NCBI RefSeq assembly: GCF_018070025.1 | Contig: NZ_JAGPYQ010000001.1 | Location: 5,270,001-5,334,000, forward strand | Length of the DNA stretch: 64,000 bases | DNA from: Streptomyces liliiviolaceus | GTDB taxonomy: Bacteria > Actinomycetota > Actinomycetes > Streptomycetales > Streptomycetaceae | Direction of reading: 5' to 3' | Shown: one piece after another, positions 11,083 to 19,509 of the stretch | Position numbering within the stretch: position 1 is the first letter of the stretch | How the letters are laid out: each line of letters begins with the position of its first letter | The notes under the pieces: generated by a model | Databases searched by the model: none | What the model saw: only the letters and a program-made list of their open reading frames with translations | What the model was told of the DNA's origin: nothing | Program-made: the position numbers and the translations under genes

Positions 11083-11934
11083 ATGCCGTTCACCCTGGCC
11101 CACCCCGCGGCCGTACTGCCGCTGCTGCGACGGCCCTTCGGCCGGGCCGCGCTGGTCGCCGGCGCCCTCGCACCGGACATGCCCTACTTCGTGGTCACCA
11201 CGGGCCTGCCCGTCAGCGCGCAGTCCTGGTACGAACCCTTCACCAACGCCACGACCTCGCACACCGCTTCCGGCGCCGTCACCGTCTCCCTGCCGTACGC
11301 CCTCGCACTCTGGGCCCTGCTGCGCGTGGGCCATCGCCCGCTGGCATCCCTGCTGCCGATACCCGACCACGCGCCGCCACCCCGGACGGCCGGCACGCAG
11401 GCACGCCGAGCCGGGTGGATCGCCCTGTCCGCGCTGATCGGCATCGCCACCCACCTGGCCTGGGACGCCTTCACCCATCACGACGGCTTCTTCGTCACCC
11501 ACGCGCCCTGGCTCACCTCCCCTCTCGTGGGGAGCCTCACCTGGGCGCGAGCCCTGCAACACGCGAGCACGGTCGGGGGCTTGACCGCCACCGGGGTGTA
11601 CGTGTGGCGCAGGCGGGCACACCTGGTCACCGACACCGTCCGCACCGGCCCCAGCGATGCGACGCGGAATCTCGCCGTCCTCGCCATCGCCCTGATCACG
11701 ATCGTCGGAGCGGTCGCCCGCGCCTGGTGGCTCGCCGCCGCCCGGGCGACTACGAGCGGACCGCCGCTCGGCGTCACGGTCGAAGCGGTGCTGTCCGACG
11801 CGGCGAAGGGCGCCGGCGTCGCCCTCATCGGCCTCGCGGCCCTCCACACGACCGGATGGTGGATCTGGCACACCGTCACATCGCCCCGAAGGGCGGTGGC
11901 CGCGACCCGCCCGACAGGGAACGCCCCGAAGTGA
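11083..11934 (+). CDS. DUF4184 family membrane protein, 283 aa
   Basis: The N-terminus PFTLAHPAAVLPLLRR and the following GALAPDMPYF match the DUF4184 family of uncharacterised actinobacterial membrane proteins, as does THLAWDAFTHHDGFF with its His and Asp residues. These conserved His/Asp residues resemble membrane-bound hydrolases such as YdjM, so a metal site is possible. Several hydrophobic helices span residues ~70-270. The ATG at 11083 is preceded by GAGAGGAC. The gene is monocistronic. Function unknown. Confidence 0.78.
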   Translation: MPFTLAHPAAVLPLLRRPFGRAALVAGALAPDMPYFVVTTGLPVSAQSWYEPFTNATTSHTASGAVTVSLPYALALWALLRVGHRPLASLLPIPDHAPPPRTAGTQARRAGWIALSALIGIATHLAWDAFTHHDGFFVTHAPWLTSPLVGSLTWARALQHASTVGGLTATGVYVWRRRAHLVTDTVRTGPSDATRNLAVLAIALITIVGAVARAWWLAAARATTSGPPLGVTVEAVLSDAAKGAGVALIGLAALHTTGWWIWHTVTSPRRAVAATRPTGNAPK

Positions 11935-12042
11935 AGGGCAAGTCGAGGCCCCCGTCTACACATTTCGCACACAATGAACGCTTTAACTTCACATTAGGTA
12001 TGCTCCAACAGCTTCATCCGCACCACTTAGGGGGGTCTTCTC

Positions 12043-12537
12043 ATGCGCATACGCTCTGCGCTGACCGCAGTTGTCACCATCGGCACCTTTGCCGCGCTCT
12101 CCACCGGCACCGCCCAGGCGGCCGAGTACTCGTCCGCGCTGAAGGTCAAGGGCGTCCAGTACGACGCGCCCGGGGCCGACTCCAACCGCTGTTCCGGGGG
12201 GAACACGAAGAACGAGTACCTGACCATCAAGAACTACTCCCGCACCGCGACGGTCAACCTCAAGGGTTACGTCGTCAAGGACGCCACCGGGAACAAGTTC
12301 ACCTTCACGGCCAGTCACAAGCTGGAGCCCGGTGACTACGTGAAGCTGCGCGGCGGACGTGGCACCGACTCCGACGCCGGCAATGTCGTGTACCGCCAGA
12401 ACTGCAATTTCATCTGGAACAACGACAAGGACACCATCTACCTGTACAAGCCCAGCGGCGCCAGGGCGGACGTCCACTCCTACACCAAGCGCGCGGACGA
12501 CCGCGACGGCAACGGCTACATCACCTACCACGGCTGA
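12043..12537 (+). CDS. secreted lamin-tail-domain protein, 164 aa
   Basis: Residues 1-26 form a Sec signal peptide ending AQA|AEYSS. The mature part is a single lamin tail domain (LTD): NEYLTIKNYSRTATVNLKGY, then VKDATGNKFTF and LEPGDYVKLRGG, with the final HSYTKRADDRDGNGYITYHG. Two cysteines (CSGG and QNCNF) may form a disulfide. LTD proteins have an immunoglobulin-like fold; in bacteria they are usually exported and found near nucleases or cell-surface proteins. The gene is isolated, preceded by AGGGGGG and followed by a strong terminator. Exact role unknown. Confidence 0.85.
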   Translation: MRIRSALTAVVTIGTFAALSTGTAQAAEYSSALKVKGVQYDAPGADSNRCSGGNTKNEYLTIKNYSRTATVNLKGYVVKDATGNKFTFTASHKLEPGDYVKLRGGRGTDSDAGNVVYRQNCNFIWNNDKDTIYLYKPSGARADVHSYTKRADDRDGNGYITYHG

Positions 12538-12543
12538 CACACC

Positions 12544-12601
12544 GCCCGGGTGCCCTCCCGCGGGACTTCCCACCGGATCTCCCGCGGGAGGGCGCCCGGG
12601 C
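12544..12601. terminator. long hairpin terminator, 22-bp stem
   Basis: Positions 12544-12565 pair with 12580-12601 with a single G-T wobble around a 14-nt loop. It lies just after the LTD gene stop and before the BASS transporter. Confidence 0.85.
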
Positions 12602-12662
12602 CCCGTGATCACATCGCGAGACAGGCTTGCATCAAGGCCCTGACCAGGCGTTGTCTCTCACG

Positions 12663-13625
12663 GTGAGTACCGAACGACCCGAACAGCACGCGACCCTCGA
12701 CACCGCAGGCGACCGCTCCGCGCGCCGCGCCGTCACCCTCTTCCCCGTCCTCGTTCTCGCCGCGGGAGCCACCGGGCTGCTGCTCCCCGGCAGCTTCGCC
12801 GGCTGGGGCGAGTCGGTGCCGTACCTGCTGGGCGTGGTGATGTTCTGCATGGGCGTCACGATGACCCCGCAGGACTTCCGCGGTGTCGCCAGACGGCCCT
12901 GGGCGGTGGCCCTCGGGCTGGTCGCGCACTACGTCATCATGCCGGGACTCGGCTGGCTCATCGCCCATCTGCTGCAGCTCCCTCCGCAGCTCGCGGCGGG
13001 CGTCATCCTCGTCGGCTGCGCTCCTAGCGGCACCGCCTCCAACGTGGTGACGTATCTGGCGCGCGGTGACGTGGCGCTGTCCGTCTCCGTGGCCACCGTC
13101 TCCACCCTCGTGGCCCCGCTGGTCACTCCCCCGCTGACGCTGCTGCTGGCAGGCGAGTACCTGCCCGTCGACGCCGGCTCGATGGTCGTCGACATCCTCA
13201 AGACCGTGCTCCTGCCGGTCCTCGCGGGACTCGCCGTCCGGCTGCTGGCGAGCCGCTATGTGGAGCGAGCCCTGCCCGTGCTGCCCTGGCTGTCCGCCGT
13301 GACCATCGGTGTGATCGTGACCGTGGTCGTGGCGGGCAGCGCCGACGCCATCAAGTCGGCGGCGCTCCTGGTGTTCGTCGCCGTCGTGCTCCACAACGGT
13401 CTCGGGCTGGCGCTCGGCTACGGCGCGGGACGGCTCACCAGGATGGGCGAGCCGGCGAGCCGCGCCATGGCCTTCGAGGTCGGCATGCAGAACTCCGGCC
13501 TTGCGGCTTCACTGGCCACCGCCCATTTCAGTCCGCTGGCCGCGCTGCCCGCCGCCGTCTTCTCCGTGTGGCACAACATCTCCGGCGCCCTGGCCGCCGC
13601 CTGGCTGTCACGCCGACGGCCCTGA
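12663..13625 (+). CDS. bile acid:sodium symporter family (BASS) transporter, 320 aa
   Basis: Ten hydrophobic segments span residues ~20-315. The BASS signatures are clear: LGVVMFCMGVTMTPQDF near the N-terminus, GCAPSGTASNVVTYLARGD in the middle (the Na-binding crossover region), and FEVGMQNSGLAASLA near the end. BASS proteins carry organic anions, keto acids or pantothenate with sodium. The GTG at 12663 (VSTERPEQHA) is chosen; an ATG at 12627 would overlap the upstream hairpin region. It stands alone after the terminator at 12544-12601. Substrate unknown. Confidence 0.88.
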   Translation: MSTERPEQHATLDTAGDRSARRAVTLFPVLVLAAGATGLLLPGSFAGWGESVPYLLGVVMFCMGVTMTPQDFRGVARRPWAVALGLVAHYVIMPGLGWLIAHLLQLPPQLAAGVILVGCAPSGTASNVVTYLARGDVALSVSVATVSTLVAPLVTPPLTLLLAGEYLPVDAGSMVVDILKTVLLPVLAGLAVRLLASRYVERALPVLPWLSAVTIGVIVTVVVAGSADAIKSAALLVFVAVVLHNGLGLALGYGAGRLTRMGEPASRAMAFEVGMQNSGLAASLATAHFSPLAALPAAVFSVWHNISGALAAAWLSRRRP

Positions 13626-13696
13626 CCGTCCCCCGGAGCCGACGTCACGGTGGAGCCCGGCACGGCTTGTCAGTGGCTGGTGGCACGATCCCGGGC

Positions 13697-14476
13697 ATGA
13701 CATCGATCGACGAGCAGTTCGTTCGCGAGACAGCCGCCGAGTACGGCGTTCCCGCCCCCGTCGCACAGGAGTTGACGGCCCGCTCCCGGCCGTGCCTCTA
13801 CCTGGTGCCGTACGAAGAACTTCCCAAGTCCCGGCAGGAGGACGCCCGTCCGGCGGCGCGGACAGGCGGACTGCCCTCGTTGCCGGACGGGGTGAGCTGG
13901 CCCGAGGGGAAAGGGCCGCTGGTGCTCAGCGTCGACTGCGCCGCCCTGCCACCCGGGAACCTGGACATCGAACTGCCCGCCGACGGCCATCTGTTGCTCT
14001 TCACCGAGATCGAGTACCCGCCGGAGTCCTCCGTGGTGCTGCACGTTCCCGCCGGGACACCCACCACCGAGCGCGCCCCGACGTACGAGTTCGACGGTGA
14101 GCCCATGCAGGTGACGGTCTATGAACCACAAACCCTGTACCCCCTGGCCGGACTCACCCTCGACGAGGACTGGCGGGACTCGCCGGCCACCCGCGCCTTC
14201 CTCGACGACGGCGGAAAGGGTGACGCGCTGGACCGTTTCGAGGAGGCCGTCCTCGACGCGGCCTCCGGCGGGAACCGCCCGGGCGTCACCGTGCAGATCG
14301 GCGGATTCTCCAACTCGTGGGACGTGGCACCGGACGAGGGCGACCTCGTGCTCTTCGCACAGATGGCCGGGCAGGCGATCGACTACAACGTCTACACCAT
14401 GAACCTCATCGTGGGCACCCGCGAGGACATCGCCGCACGTCGGTACGCCAACCTCCAGTACGAGCAGCAGTGCTGA
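13697..14476 (+). CDS. DUF1963 (YwqG-like) protein, 259 aa
   Basis: Cytoplasmic protein of the DUF1963/YwqG family. Characteristic features are TGGLPSLPDGVSWPEGKGP near residue 55, an aspartate-rich LVLSVDCAALPPG strand, and a C-terminal QIGGFSNSWDVAPDEGDLVL section. No enzymatic activity is established for the family. An upstream in-frame reading to 13568 exists but overlaps the transporter gene, so the ATG at 13697 is preferred. Isolated gene. Confidence 0.82.
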   Translation: MTSIDEQFVRETAAEYGVPAPVAQELTARSRPCLYLVPYEELPKSRQEDARPAARTGGLPSLPDGVSWPEGKGPLVLSVDCAALPPGNLDIELPADGHLLLFTEIEYPPESSVVLHVPAGTPTTERAPTYEFDGEPMQVTVYEPQTLYPLAGLTLDEDWRDSPATRAFLDDGGKGDALDRFEEAVLDAASGGNRPGVTVQIGGFSNSWDVAPDEGDLVLFAQMAGQAIDYNVYTMNLIVGTREDIAARRYANLQYEQQC

Positions 14477-14565
14477 CCTCGAACGGACGGCGCACGCTCG
14501 ACGCCATGAGGATTTGATGGCGTACGGGGAGGCATGATCTCCGCCCTCGGGGGCACCCGAGCCCG

Positions 14566-14907
14566 GTGCCATATGTACCCACCGAGCTCGTCGCGCAAGT
14601 GAGGTTCGCTCTGGTTCAGGCCGGCTTCCAGGTGCTGAGCGACGCGGAGCGCGGTGTCCCTGGACTGCGGGTGACCGAGGTGTCGTCCGGCGCCCTGGTC
14701 AGCTGGACGGCCTCGGACGAATTCGCCTCGCTGGCGCGTGAGCGGGGCGGCTGCGCTGCGAGCGACGACAGCATAAGGGTGATCGTGAAGGTCGCCGTGT
14801 CAGGCCTGCTGCTGCGGCTCGGGCACAGCGTCGCCGAGACCGCGGCCGACGGCGACCTACTCGTGCTCGCCGACGCGATCTCCGCGCCGGACAGCGGTGA
14901 TCGCTAG
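14566..14907 (+). CDS. small hypothetical protein, 113 aa
   Basis: Not recognised. GTG start at 14566; the predicted protein is soluble and slightly acidic, with short hydrophobic stretches around VIVKVAVSGLLLRLGHSV. Codon third positions are strongly GC-rich as in its neighbours, which supports real coding. It has no clear partner on either side. A similar small helper protein is often seen near DUF1963-type genes, but that is only an impression. Confidence 0.6.
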   Translation: MPYVPTELVAQVRFALVQAGFQVLSDAERGVPGLRVTEVSSGALVSWTASDEFASLARERGGCAASDDSIRVIVKVAVSGLLLRLGHSVAETAADGDLLVLADAISAPDSGDR

Positions 14908-15401
14908 GCCGGTGTCCACGGGCAGATTTTTCGCGGGAAAGCCGTGGTGAGCGCCCGGCGGGCGAATGTGCCGGTTCGGTGTGCGGACATGTCGCGCCCG
15001 TGGTGGGACGCTGGTCGTGGCCGGCCGCCGACGCGCGGGTGCGCGTCATCGGCCGGAAGGCGCGAGGGATCGCAGATTCCCCCGGCTCGGACCTCGCGCG
15101 AGGCGCCCTCCCCGGCGGTGCGAGATGGCGGGAGTTGCCTCTCTGGGCGCGCCTGGAGGACGAAGGCCGGAGCCGCGTAGTCGGCGATGCGGCTCCGGCC
15201 GGCCTCGACGGTCGGCCGCTGCCCGGGCCCGGGAGCCCGTGGCGTGGACCACGGCCCACGACTCGTCCGGTACCGACGCACGGCTGTGTGCCCGCGGACG
15301 GAGCCGGTTTCCCCGGGCACTCGCCGGGCACCCGCCCGATGATCGGCCGTACAGCGGCAGACCAACCCGGCGCACTGCGCCCCCACGTACGGAGGACCAC
15401 C
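14908..15401. other. 494-bp stretch with no recognisable gene
   Basis: Several frames are open here only because of base composition; none gives a familiar protein or a consistent ribosome-binding site. The only clear signal is the GGAGG at 15391-15395 that belongs to the following micro-protein gene. Confidence 0.45.
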
Positions 15402-15530
15402 GTGTTGAAGGCCATCGCAGATGTAGTTCGCTCCATCGGCGGAGCCGTCGCGACCGTCGTCACCCTGCCTTTCCGGGCCGTGGCACGGCTGTTCGGCGGC
15501 GCGTCGAGCTCAGCCCGCGGACACCACTGA
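15402..15530 (+). CDS. LPFR-motif micro-protein, 42 aa
   Basis: A 42-codon reading frame starting at GTG 15402 (or TTG 15405), with GGAGG at 15391-15395 at good spacing. The product is VLKAIADVVRSIGGAVATVV followed by TLPFRAVARLFGGAS and a short tail ending HH. It resembles small actinobacterial proteins described by an LPFR motif, with an amphipathic or membrane-contacting helix and a positively charged second half. Its role is unknown; membrane association or peptide-like signalling are possibilities. The clear RBS and the recognisable motif support it despite its size. Confidence 0.7.
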   Translation: MLKAIADVVRSIGGAVATVVTLPFRAVARLFGGASSSARGHH

Positions 15531-15600
15531 CAGGCGGGCCCGACAGGAGCGGCCGCGAGTACGCGTGTTCCTGCGGCAGACGGCGATCTCCGCGAGCTCC

Positions 15601-15628
15601 GCGGTCTGCGGTCTGCGGTCTGCGGTCT
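15601..15628. repeat. four tandem copies of GCGGTCT
   Basis: A 7-bp unit is repeated four times exactly in the gap between the micro-protein and the convergent kinase gene. Likely a slippage repeat and variable between strains. Confidence 0.85.
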
Positions 15629-15645
15629 GCGGGATCACCCGGTGA

Positions 15646-16866
15646 TCACGACGCGACCCTTGCCGGCTGCGGTAGCGGCAGTCTGGCCACCACCCGGAAA
15701 CCGCCGTCCGGGCGCGCACCCGCGGTGAACTCCCCCTGAAGCAGGGCGACTCGCTCGCGCATACCGACAAGGCCGTAGCCGGTGCGGCGGTATCCGTCGC
15801 CGCCCGGTCCACGGCCGGTGTCGGTGATCTCCAGGGTCAGTTCCGTGTCCCGGTGGTCGACCCGCACCAGGCACGAGCGGGCGCCCGCGTGTCTGACCAC
15901 GTTGGTGACCGACTCCTGCACGATGCGGTACGCCGACAGGTCGATGTCCGGCGGCAGAGGCCGCCGCCGACCGTGCCACCGCACGACGACCCGCACCCCC
16001 GCCGCCGTGGTGGCCGCGGCCAGCCCGTCGACGTCCGCCAAGCCCGGTGCGCCGTACGGCGGAGCATCGGCTGCGTCGGCCTGACGCAGCGCGCCGAGCA
16101 TCCTGCGCAGTCCGGACAGCGTCTCCCGGCTCGCGTTCTCCACCTCGCCGAGTGCCTCCCGGGCCCGGGCCGGTTGCGTATCGATGACTCGCCGTGCGGC
16201 ACCCGCCTGGAGGGCGACGATGCCGATGGTGTGCGCGACGATGTCGTGCAACTCGCGCGCTATGCGCAGACGTTCGGCGGTGGTGGCCTGAACGGCGGCC
16301 TGGGCCCTGGACTGTTCGGCATGGAGCCGGGACTGTCGGGTGGAGTTGCCGAGGAGCCAGGCCACGAGCACCGTGAGGGCCACGGCCAGCTGCGCCGCGG
16401 TGTTGATGCTGCCACCCCCGGAGAGCCGTACCGTCAGCGGGATCATCAGTACCGTGAGTGCCATGCTCGCCGCGCAGGCCGAGGTGCGTCGCGTCGCGGT
16501 GGCCGCGACGAAGTACAGGGCGACGTCCGGCGCCAGGAACTGCACCAGCGGGAACTCGGCGGCCTGACCGAGCAGCGACGCTCCGAGTACCGAGCCGAGC
16601 AGCAGGAGGGCGTAGGCCACGAGCGGGCGGCCACGCAGGAGCCGACAGGCGGTCAGCACGAGGGCGGCGGCACCCAGCAGGATCGGACCGCTCACGTATG
16701 TCAGGTCGAAGCCGGGGACGAGCTGGTTGTCGCGGACGTAGTCGCCCGGCAGGACGAAGAACTCGTCGACGCACGCGAAACCCATGGCCCCGCCCCAGAC
16801 GACCGCCGTCCAGTGACCGGGCGACAGGCGCTTGAGCAGCGGCAGTTCACCTGGATGCGCTGACAT
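15646..16866 (-). CDS. two-component sensor histidine kinase, NarL-type, 406 aa (orphan)
   Basis: Five or six transmembrane helices lie within residues ~20-175. A HisKA_3 dimerisation region follows with RLRIARELHDIVAHTIGIV; His207 is the predicted phosphorylation site. The C-terminal HATPase domain carries ESVTNVVRHA (N box), DTGRGPGGDG (G1) and GYGLVGMRERV (G2). Such kinases pair with NarL/LuxR-type response regulators, but none lies on either side here, so it is an orphan or its partner is elsewhere. Start is ATG 16866 (MSAHPGELPLLK); in-frame upstream codons lack a good start. The membrane part has no recognisable ligand-binding motif. Confidence 0.9.
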   Translation of the reverse strand: MSAHPGELPLLKRLSPGHWTAVVWGGAMGFACVDEFFVLPGDYVRDNQLVPGFDLTYVSGPILLGAAALVLTACRLLRGRPLVAYALLLLGSVLGASLLGQAAEFPLVQFLAPDVALYFVAATATRRTSACAASMALTVLMIPLTVRLSGGGSINTAAQLAVALTVLVAWLLGNSTRQSRLHAEQSRAQAAVQATTAERLRIARELHDIVAHTIGIVALQAGAARRVIDTQPARAREALGEVENASRETLSGLRRMLGALRQADAADAPPYGAPGLADVDGLAAATTAAGVRVVVRWHGRRRPLPPDIDLSAYRIVQESVTNVVRHAGARSCLVRVDHRDTELTLEITDTGRGPGGDGYRRTGYGLVGMRERVALLQGEFTAGARPDGGFRVVARLPLPQPARVAS

Positions 16867-16996
16867 GGCGCGAGCATAGGCGCGCCCGTGGTGCGGGGGC
16901 ATCGGCCTGCGGGCGTACCTCCACGGGTGACAGTCACGGGTGTCGTTCACGGGACCCGTACCTACGCCGTGCGCGGGCCGACGGGAGACTTGTGCC

Positions 16997-18019
16997 ATGA
17001 GCTTCTCGACAACCCCTCCCGTACCCACCGGAGTTCTCAGCGCCGGAGAGCCCCTGCCCTATCACCGCATGGCTCATGTGACCGGGCGACACCGCTGGTG
17101 GCGACCGCTGACCGGGACCGTGGCGGTGATCGGCATGTGGCTCCTGCTGTTCATGGTGGTGTACTTCGTGGCCTACGGGGTGGGCAGCGCCCAGGGATAC
17201 CCCGAGGACTCCGATGAAGCCATCGACTTCGGCCCCACACTGAACACCGCTCTGGACCTCACGTATCTGGCTCTGGCCATTCCCGTGGTGCTGCTCGCGG
17301 TACGATGGGTGGGGCGGCGCCCGGCGGGGACGGTCTCCTCCGTCCAGGGGAGGCTGCGCAAGCGCCGACTGGGACAGTACGCACTGATCGCGCTGCCCTT
17401 GGTGGCGGCGGGGATGGGCGGCATGCTGCTCGTACCGGGCGATGGCGAGGTGTCGGGCACGGGCACGAGCGGTGATGTCTGGGTCGGCCTGGACCGGTAT
17501 CTGCCCGCGCTCGCCATGCTCGTCGTACTGGTGCCGCTCCAGGCGGCCGCGGAGGAGTACGTCTTCCGGGGCTGGCTGCTGCAGGCGGTGGGCGGCCTGT
17601 TCCGTTCACCGTGGATAGCGGTGCTGCCGCAGGCGGTGCTCTTCGCGGCAGCCCACGGGTGGGGCACTCCGGAAGGGTTCACCGACCTTGTCGTCTTCGG
17701 CGTCCTGGCCGGCTGGCTGACGGTGCGTACCGGCGGCCTCGAAGCGGCCGTCGCGCTGCACGCGGTGAACAACCTGCTGTCGTTCGCGCTGTCCGCGGCC
17801 TTCGTCGGCGGACTCGAATCCGACGAGACCGCCGCCGATCTGCCCTGGCAACTCGCGGCCATCGACATCACGGTGATCGTCGCTTTCACCGCGGTGGTGT
17901 TGTGGCTCGACCGTCGCCGTGCCCGTTCCCTCGGCGCCCCGGGCCCGTACTCCGTCCCTGGTTACGACGCCGATGCATCGCTACGCGCTCAGCGTGTCGT
18001 GGGTTCGACGACTTCCTGA
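16997..18019 (+). CDS. CPBP-family intramembrane metalloprotease, 340 aa
   Basis: Membrane protein with about eight helices and the CPBP/Abi motifs: EEYVFRGW with the Glu pair at residues 186-187, FAAAHGWG with His220, and LHAVNNLLSF with His255 and Asn259. Members related to Rce1 cleave CAAX-like or peptide substrates inside the membrane; in bacteria many act in bacteriocin processing or immunity. The ATG at 16997 is chosen. It is divergent from the orphan kinase 130 bp away, so the two could share regulation. No peptide substrate gene is visible nearby. Confidence 0.88.
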   Translation: MSFSTTPPVPTGVLSAGEPLPYHRMAHVTGRHRWWRPLTGTVAVIGMWLLLFMVVYFVAYGVGSAQGYPEDSDEAIDFGPTLNTALDLTYLALAIPVVLLAVRWVGRRPAGTVSSVQGRLRKRRLGQYALIALPLVAAGMGGMLLVPGDGEVSGTGTSGDVWVGLDRYLPALAMLVVLVPLQAAAEEYVFRGWLLQAVGGLFRSPWIAVLPQAVLFAAAHGWGTPEGFTDLVVFGVLAGWLTVRTGGLEAAVALHAVNNLLSFALSAAFVGGLESDETAADLPWQLAAIDITVIVAFTAVVLWLDRRRARSLGAPGPYSVPGYDADASLRAQRVVGSTTS

Positions 18020-18142
18020 GTGCCGATGACCGCGAGCAGGTCGAGCAGATCGAGCAGATCGGCGCTTTCGGTACCGACCACGGTGGTTGAGGCGCTTGCG
18101 GTCGTCCCGCCGGAACGCCACATCTTGACAGCCGTGCGGGTG

Positions 18143-18177
18143 CGGTGGGGCTGGTGGCGCAGTTCCCCGCGCCCCTA
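18143..18177. repeat. Streptomyces intergenic repeat, copy 1
   Basis: Contains GCGCAGTTCCCCGCGCCCCT, a sequence that recurs in intergenic DNA of many Streptomyces. A second, slightly diverged copy lies at 19433-19471. Confidence 0.6.
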
Positions 18178-18267
18178 GGTCGGTTCAGCCTGTCCGGTGT
18201 CCGGTGTTCGAAGGCGAGCCGTCAGCGCGATACGGGGCGGCAGCCCCCGGAGGTCTCCTCGTGGGAG

Positions 18268-18543
18268 TCACGGGCTGTCGCCCGACCAGTCGAAGTGGTT
18301 CCGGTCGGTCGGGCGGGGGTCGTACAGGGCTCGGCCACCGGGGCCGAAGGCGCCGAGTTCGGTGGAGAGTGCGGCGCCCTCGGCGATCTGCTCCGGCGTC
18401 CAGTCGGTGACGTCCAGGAGCAGTCCGTCCAAGGGACCGCCGACCAGGGCGGCGTAGGAACGGCCCGGGCGCGGGCCCGGATCGGGGTCGTCGTGGTCGT
18501 GGCCGTATATCCGGCCGCGCAGCAGTTGCTCGTCGCCATTCAC
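18268..18543 (-). CDS. small hypothetical protein, 91 aa
   Basis: Not assigned to a family. The central YAALVGGPLDGLLLDVTDW and the ending DPRPTDRNHFDWSGDSP look like a compact soluble domain, and the composition is acidic. GTG 18543 (VNGDEQLLRG) is the likely start; a longer form to 18603 is possible. A short GHDHDD cluster near the N-terminus could bind metal. It lies between the repeat at 18143 and the TetR gene, with no operon partner. Confidence 0.6.
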   Translation of the reverse strand: MNGDEQLLRGRIYGHDHDDPDPGPRPGRSYAALVGGPLDGLLLDVTDWTPEQIAEGAALSTELGAFGPGGRALYDPRPTDRNHFDWSGDSP

Positions 18544-18621
18544 GACATTCAGCTTTCCACCCGCCACTGACAATGGGGCCCAGCGCTTCCCGGCCCGGGA
18601 CACCTTGGACGCGGGCGGGGC

Positions 18622-19236
18622 TCAGACGGGTGGCCAGTTACGCAGGGCCACGTCGGCCATCTCCTGCAGTTCGTCTCGGTCGACACCACTCGCGGCCTGT
18701 ACGGCGATGCCGTAGCCGAAGGTGGTGATGTAGCGGGCCAGTAGCCCCGGATCGGCGTCCGCGGGCAGGTCGCCCTCGTCCACGGCCCGCTGGAACCGCT
18801 CCCGCAGACAGGAGTGGCCGTCGCTGCGCCAGGCGACGAGGAGTTCGCGCACCTCCTCACCTGAGTCGCTGACGGTCAGGGCGCTCTGGACGCCCAGGCA
18901 GCCGTGCGGGTTGGCCGGGCGGGTGGTGGTGCGCACGGTGCCGGCCAGGATCGCGGTGGCAGTGCCGAGGGCTGTCGGCTCCTCCAGGGCTCGGGCCATG
19001 TACGCGCTCGGGCCCTCGGTATAGCGCTCCAGCACCTTGCGGAACAGCTTCTCCTTGTTGCCGAAGGCCGCGTACATGCTGGTGGTGGAGATGCCCATCG
19101 CGTTCGTCAGGTTGGCGGTGCTGGCTCCCTCGTAACCGTGTCTCCAGAAGACCAGCATGGCGCGTTCAAGTGCCTCGTCGGCGTCGAACCCTCGCGGTCG
19201 GCCGATCGAGCCGCTCTGTTTTCTCTCCACATCCAC
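18622..19236 (-). CDS. TetR-family transcriptional repressor, 204 aa
   Basis: The N-terminal helix-turn-helix is typical: ALERAMLVFWRHGYEGAST, then LTNAMGISTTSMYAAFGNKE. The C-terminal domain has PHGCLGVQSALT, characteristic of a TetR subgroup that often controls oxidoreductases. Start GTG 19236. It is divergent from the SnoaL-like and SDR genes. A very large inverted repeat (19251-19313) lies immediately upstream of its start, so it probably represses itself and the rightward genes until a ligand binds. Confidence 0.92.
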   Translation of the reverse strand: MDVERKQSGSIGRPRGFDADEALERAMLVFWRHGYEGASTANLTNAMGISTTSMYAAFGNKEKLFRKVLERYTEGPSAYMARALEEPTALGTATAILAGTVRTTTRPANPHGCLGVQSALTVSDSGEEVRELLVAWRSDGHSCLRERFQRAVDEGDLPADADPGLLARYITTFGYGIAVQAASGVDRDELQEMADVALRNWPPV

Positions 19237-19250
19237 CCCCGCACTCTACT

Positions 19251-19313
19251 CCTTCTGTAGCGATCGCTGCGGAAGTGCTACCGTCTGACTTCCGCAGCGA
19301 TCGCTACAGAAGT
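19251..19313. promoter_or_regulatory. TetR operator: 26-nt inverted repeat, 25 of 26 matching
   Basis: The arms 19251-19276 and 19288-19313 are reverse complements except for one base and are separated by 11 nt. Each arm is itself a near palindrome centred on GCGATCGC with flanks TTCTGTA and TGCGGAA, so the region holds two operator copies. The location, directly beside the TetR start, fits a divergent repressor site. Confidence 0.85.
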
Positions 19314-19432
19314 CGGAGGGGCTACCCATGTCCGTGTGGGGCTTCTTGAGGGGACCTCTCTCGTCGGCGGGGGTCGCGTGGGCCCGAGAGCGGGGGCGGG
19401 GGCAGGTCGGAAATTCTGTGCGACTACGTGAA

Positions 19433-19471
19433 GGCTGGGCGCACAGTTCCCCGCGCCCCTCAAAGGGCGCC
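19433..19471. repeat. Streptomyces intergenic repeat, copy 2
   Basis: ACAGTTCCCCGCGCCCCT in a context close to copy 1 (18143-18177). It separates the TetR operator from the SnoaL-like gene. An 8-bp repeat CTACAGAA occurs on each side of the surrounding segment (19304-19311 and 19491-19498), as if the segment had been inserted. Confidence 0.6.
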
Positions 19472-19509
19472 GACGATCAATATCCGCTTCCTACAGAAAA
19501 GGTCAGCTG

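Noticed and set aside
14979..15530. 183-codon frame upstream of the LPFR micro-protein
   Set aside because: The first 140 residues are Arg/Pro-rich with no family signal, and the only good RBS is at 15391, so the short form is preferred.
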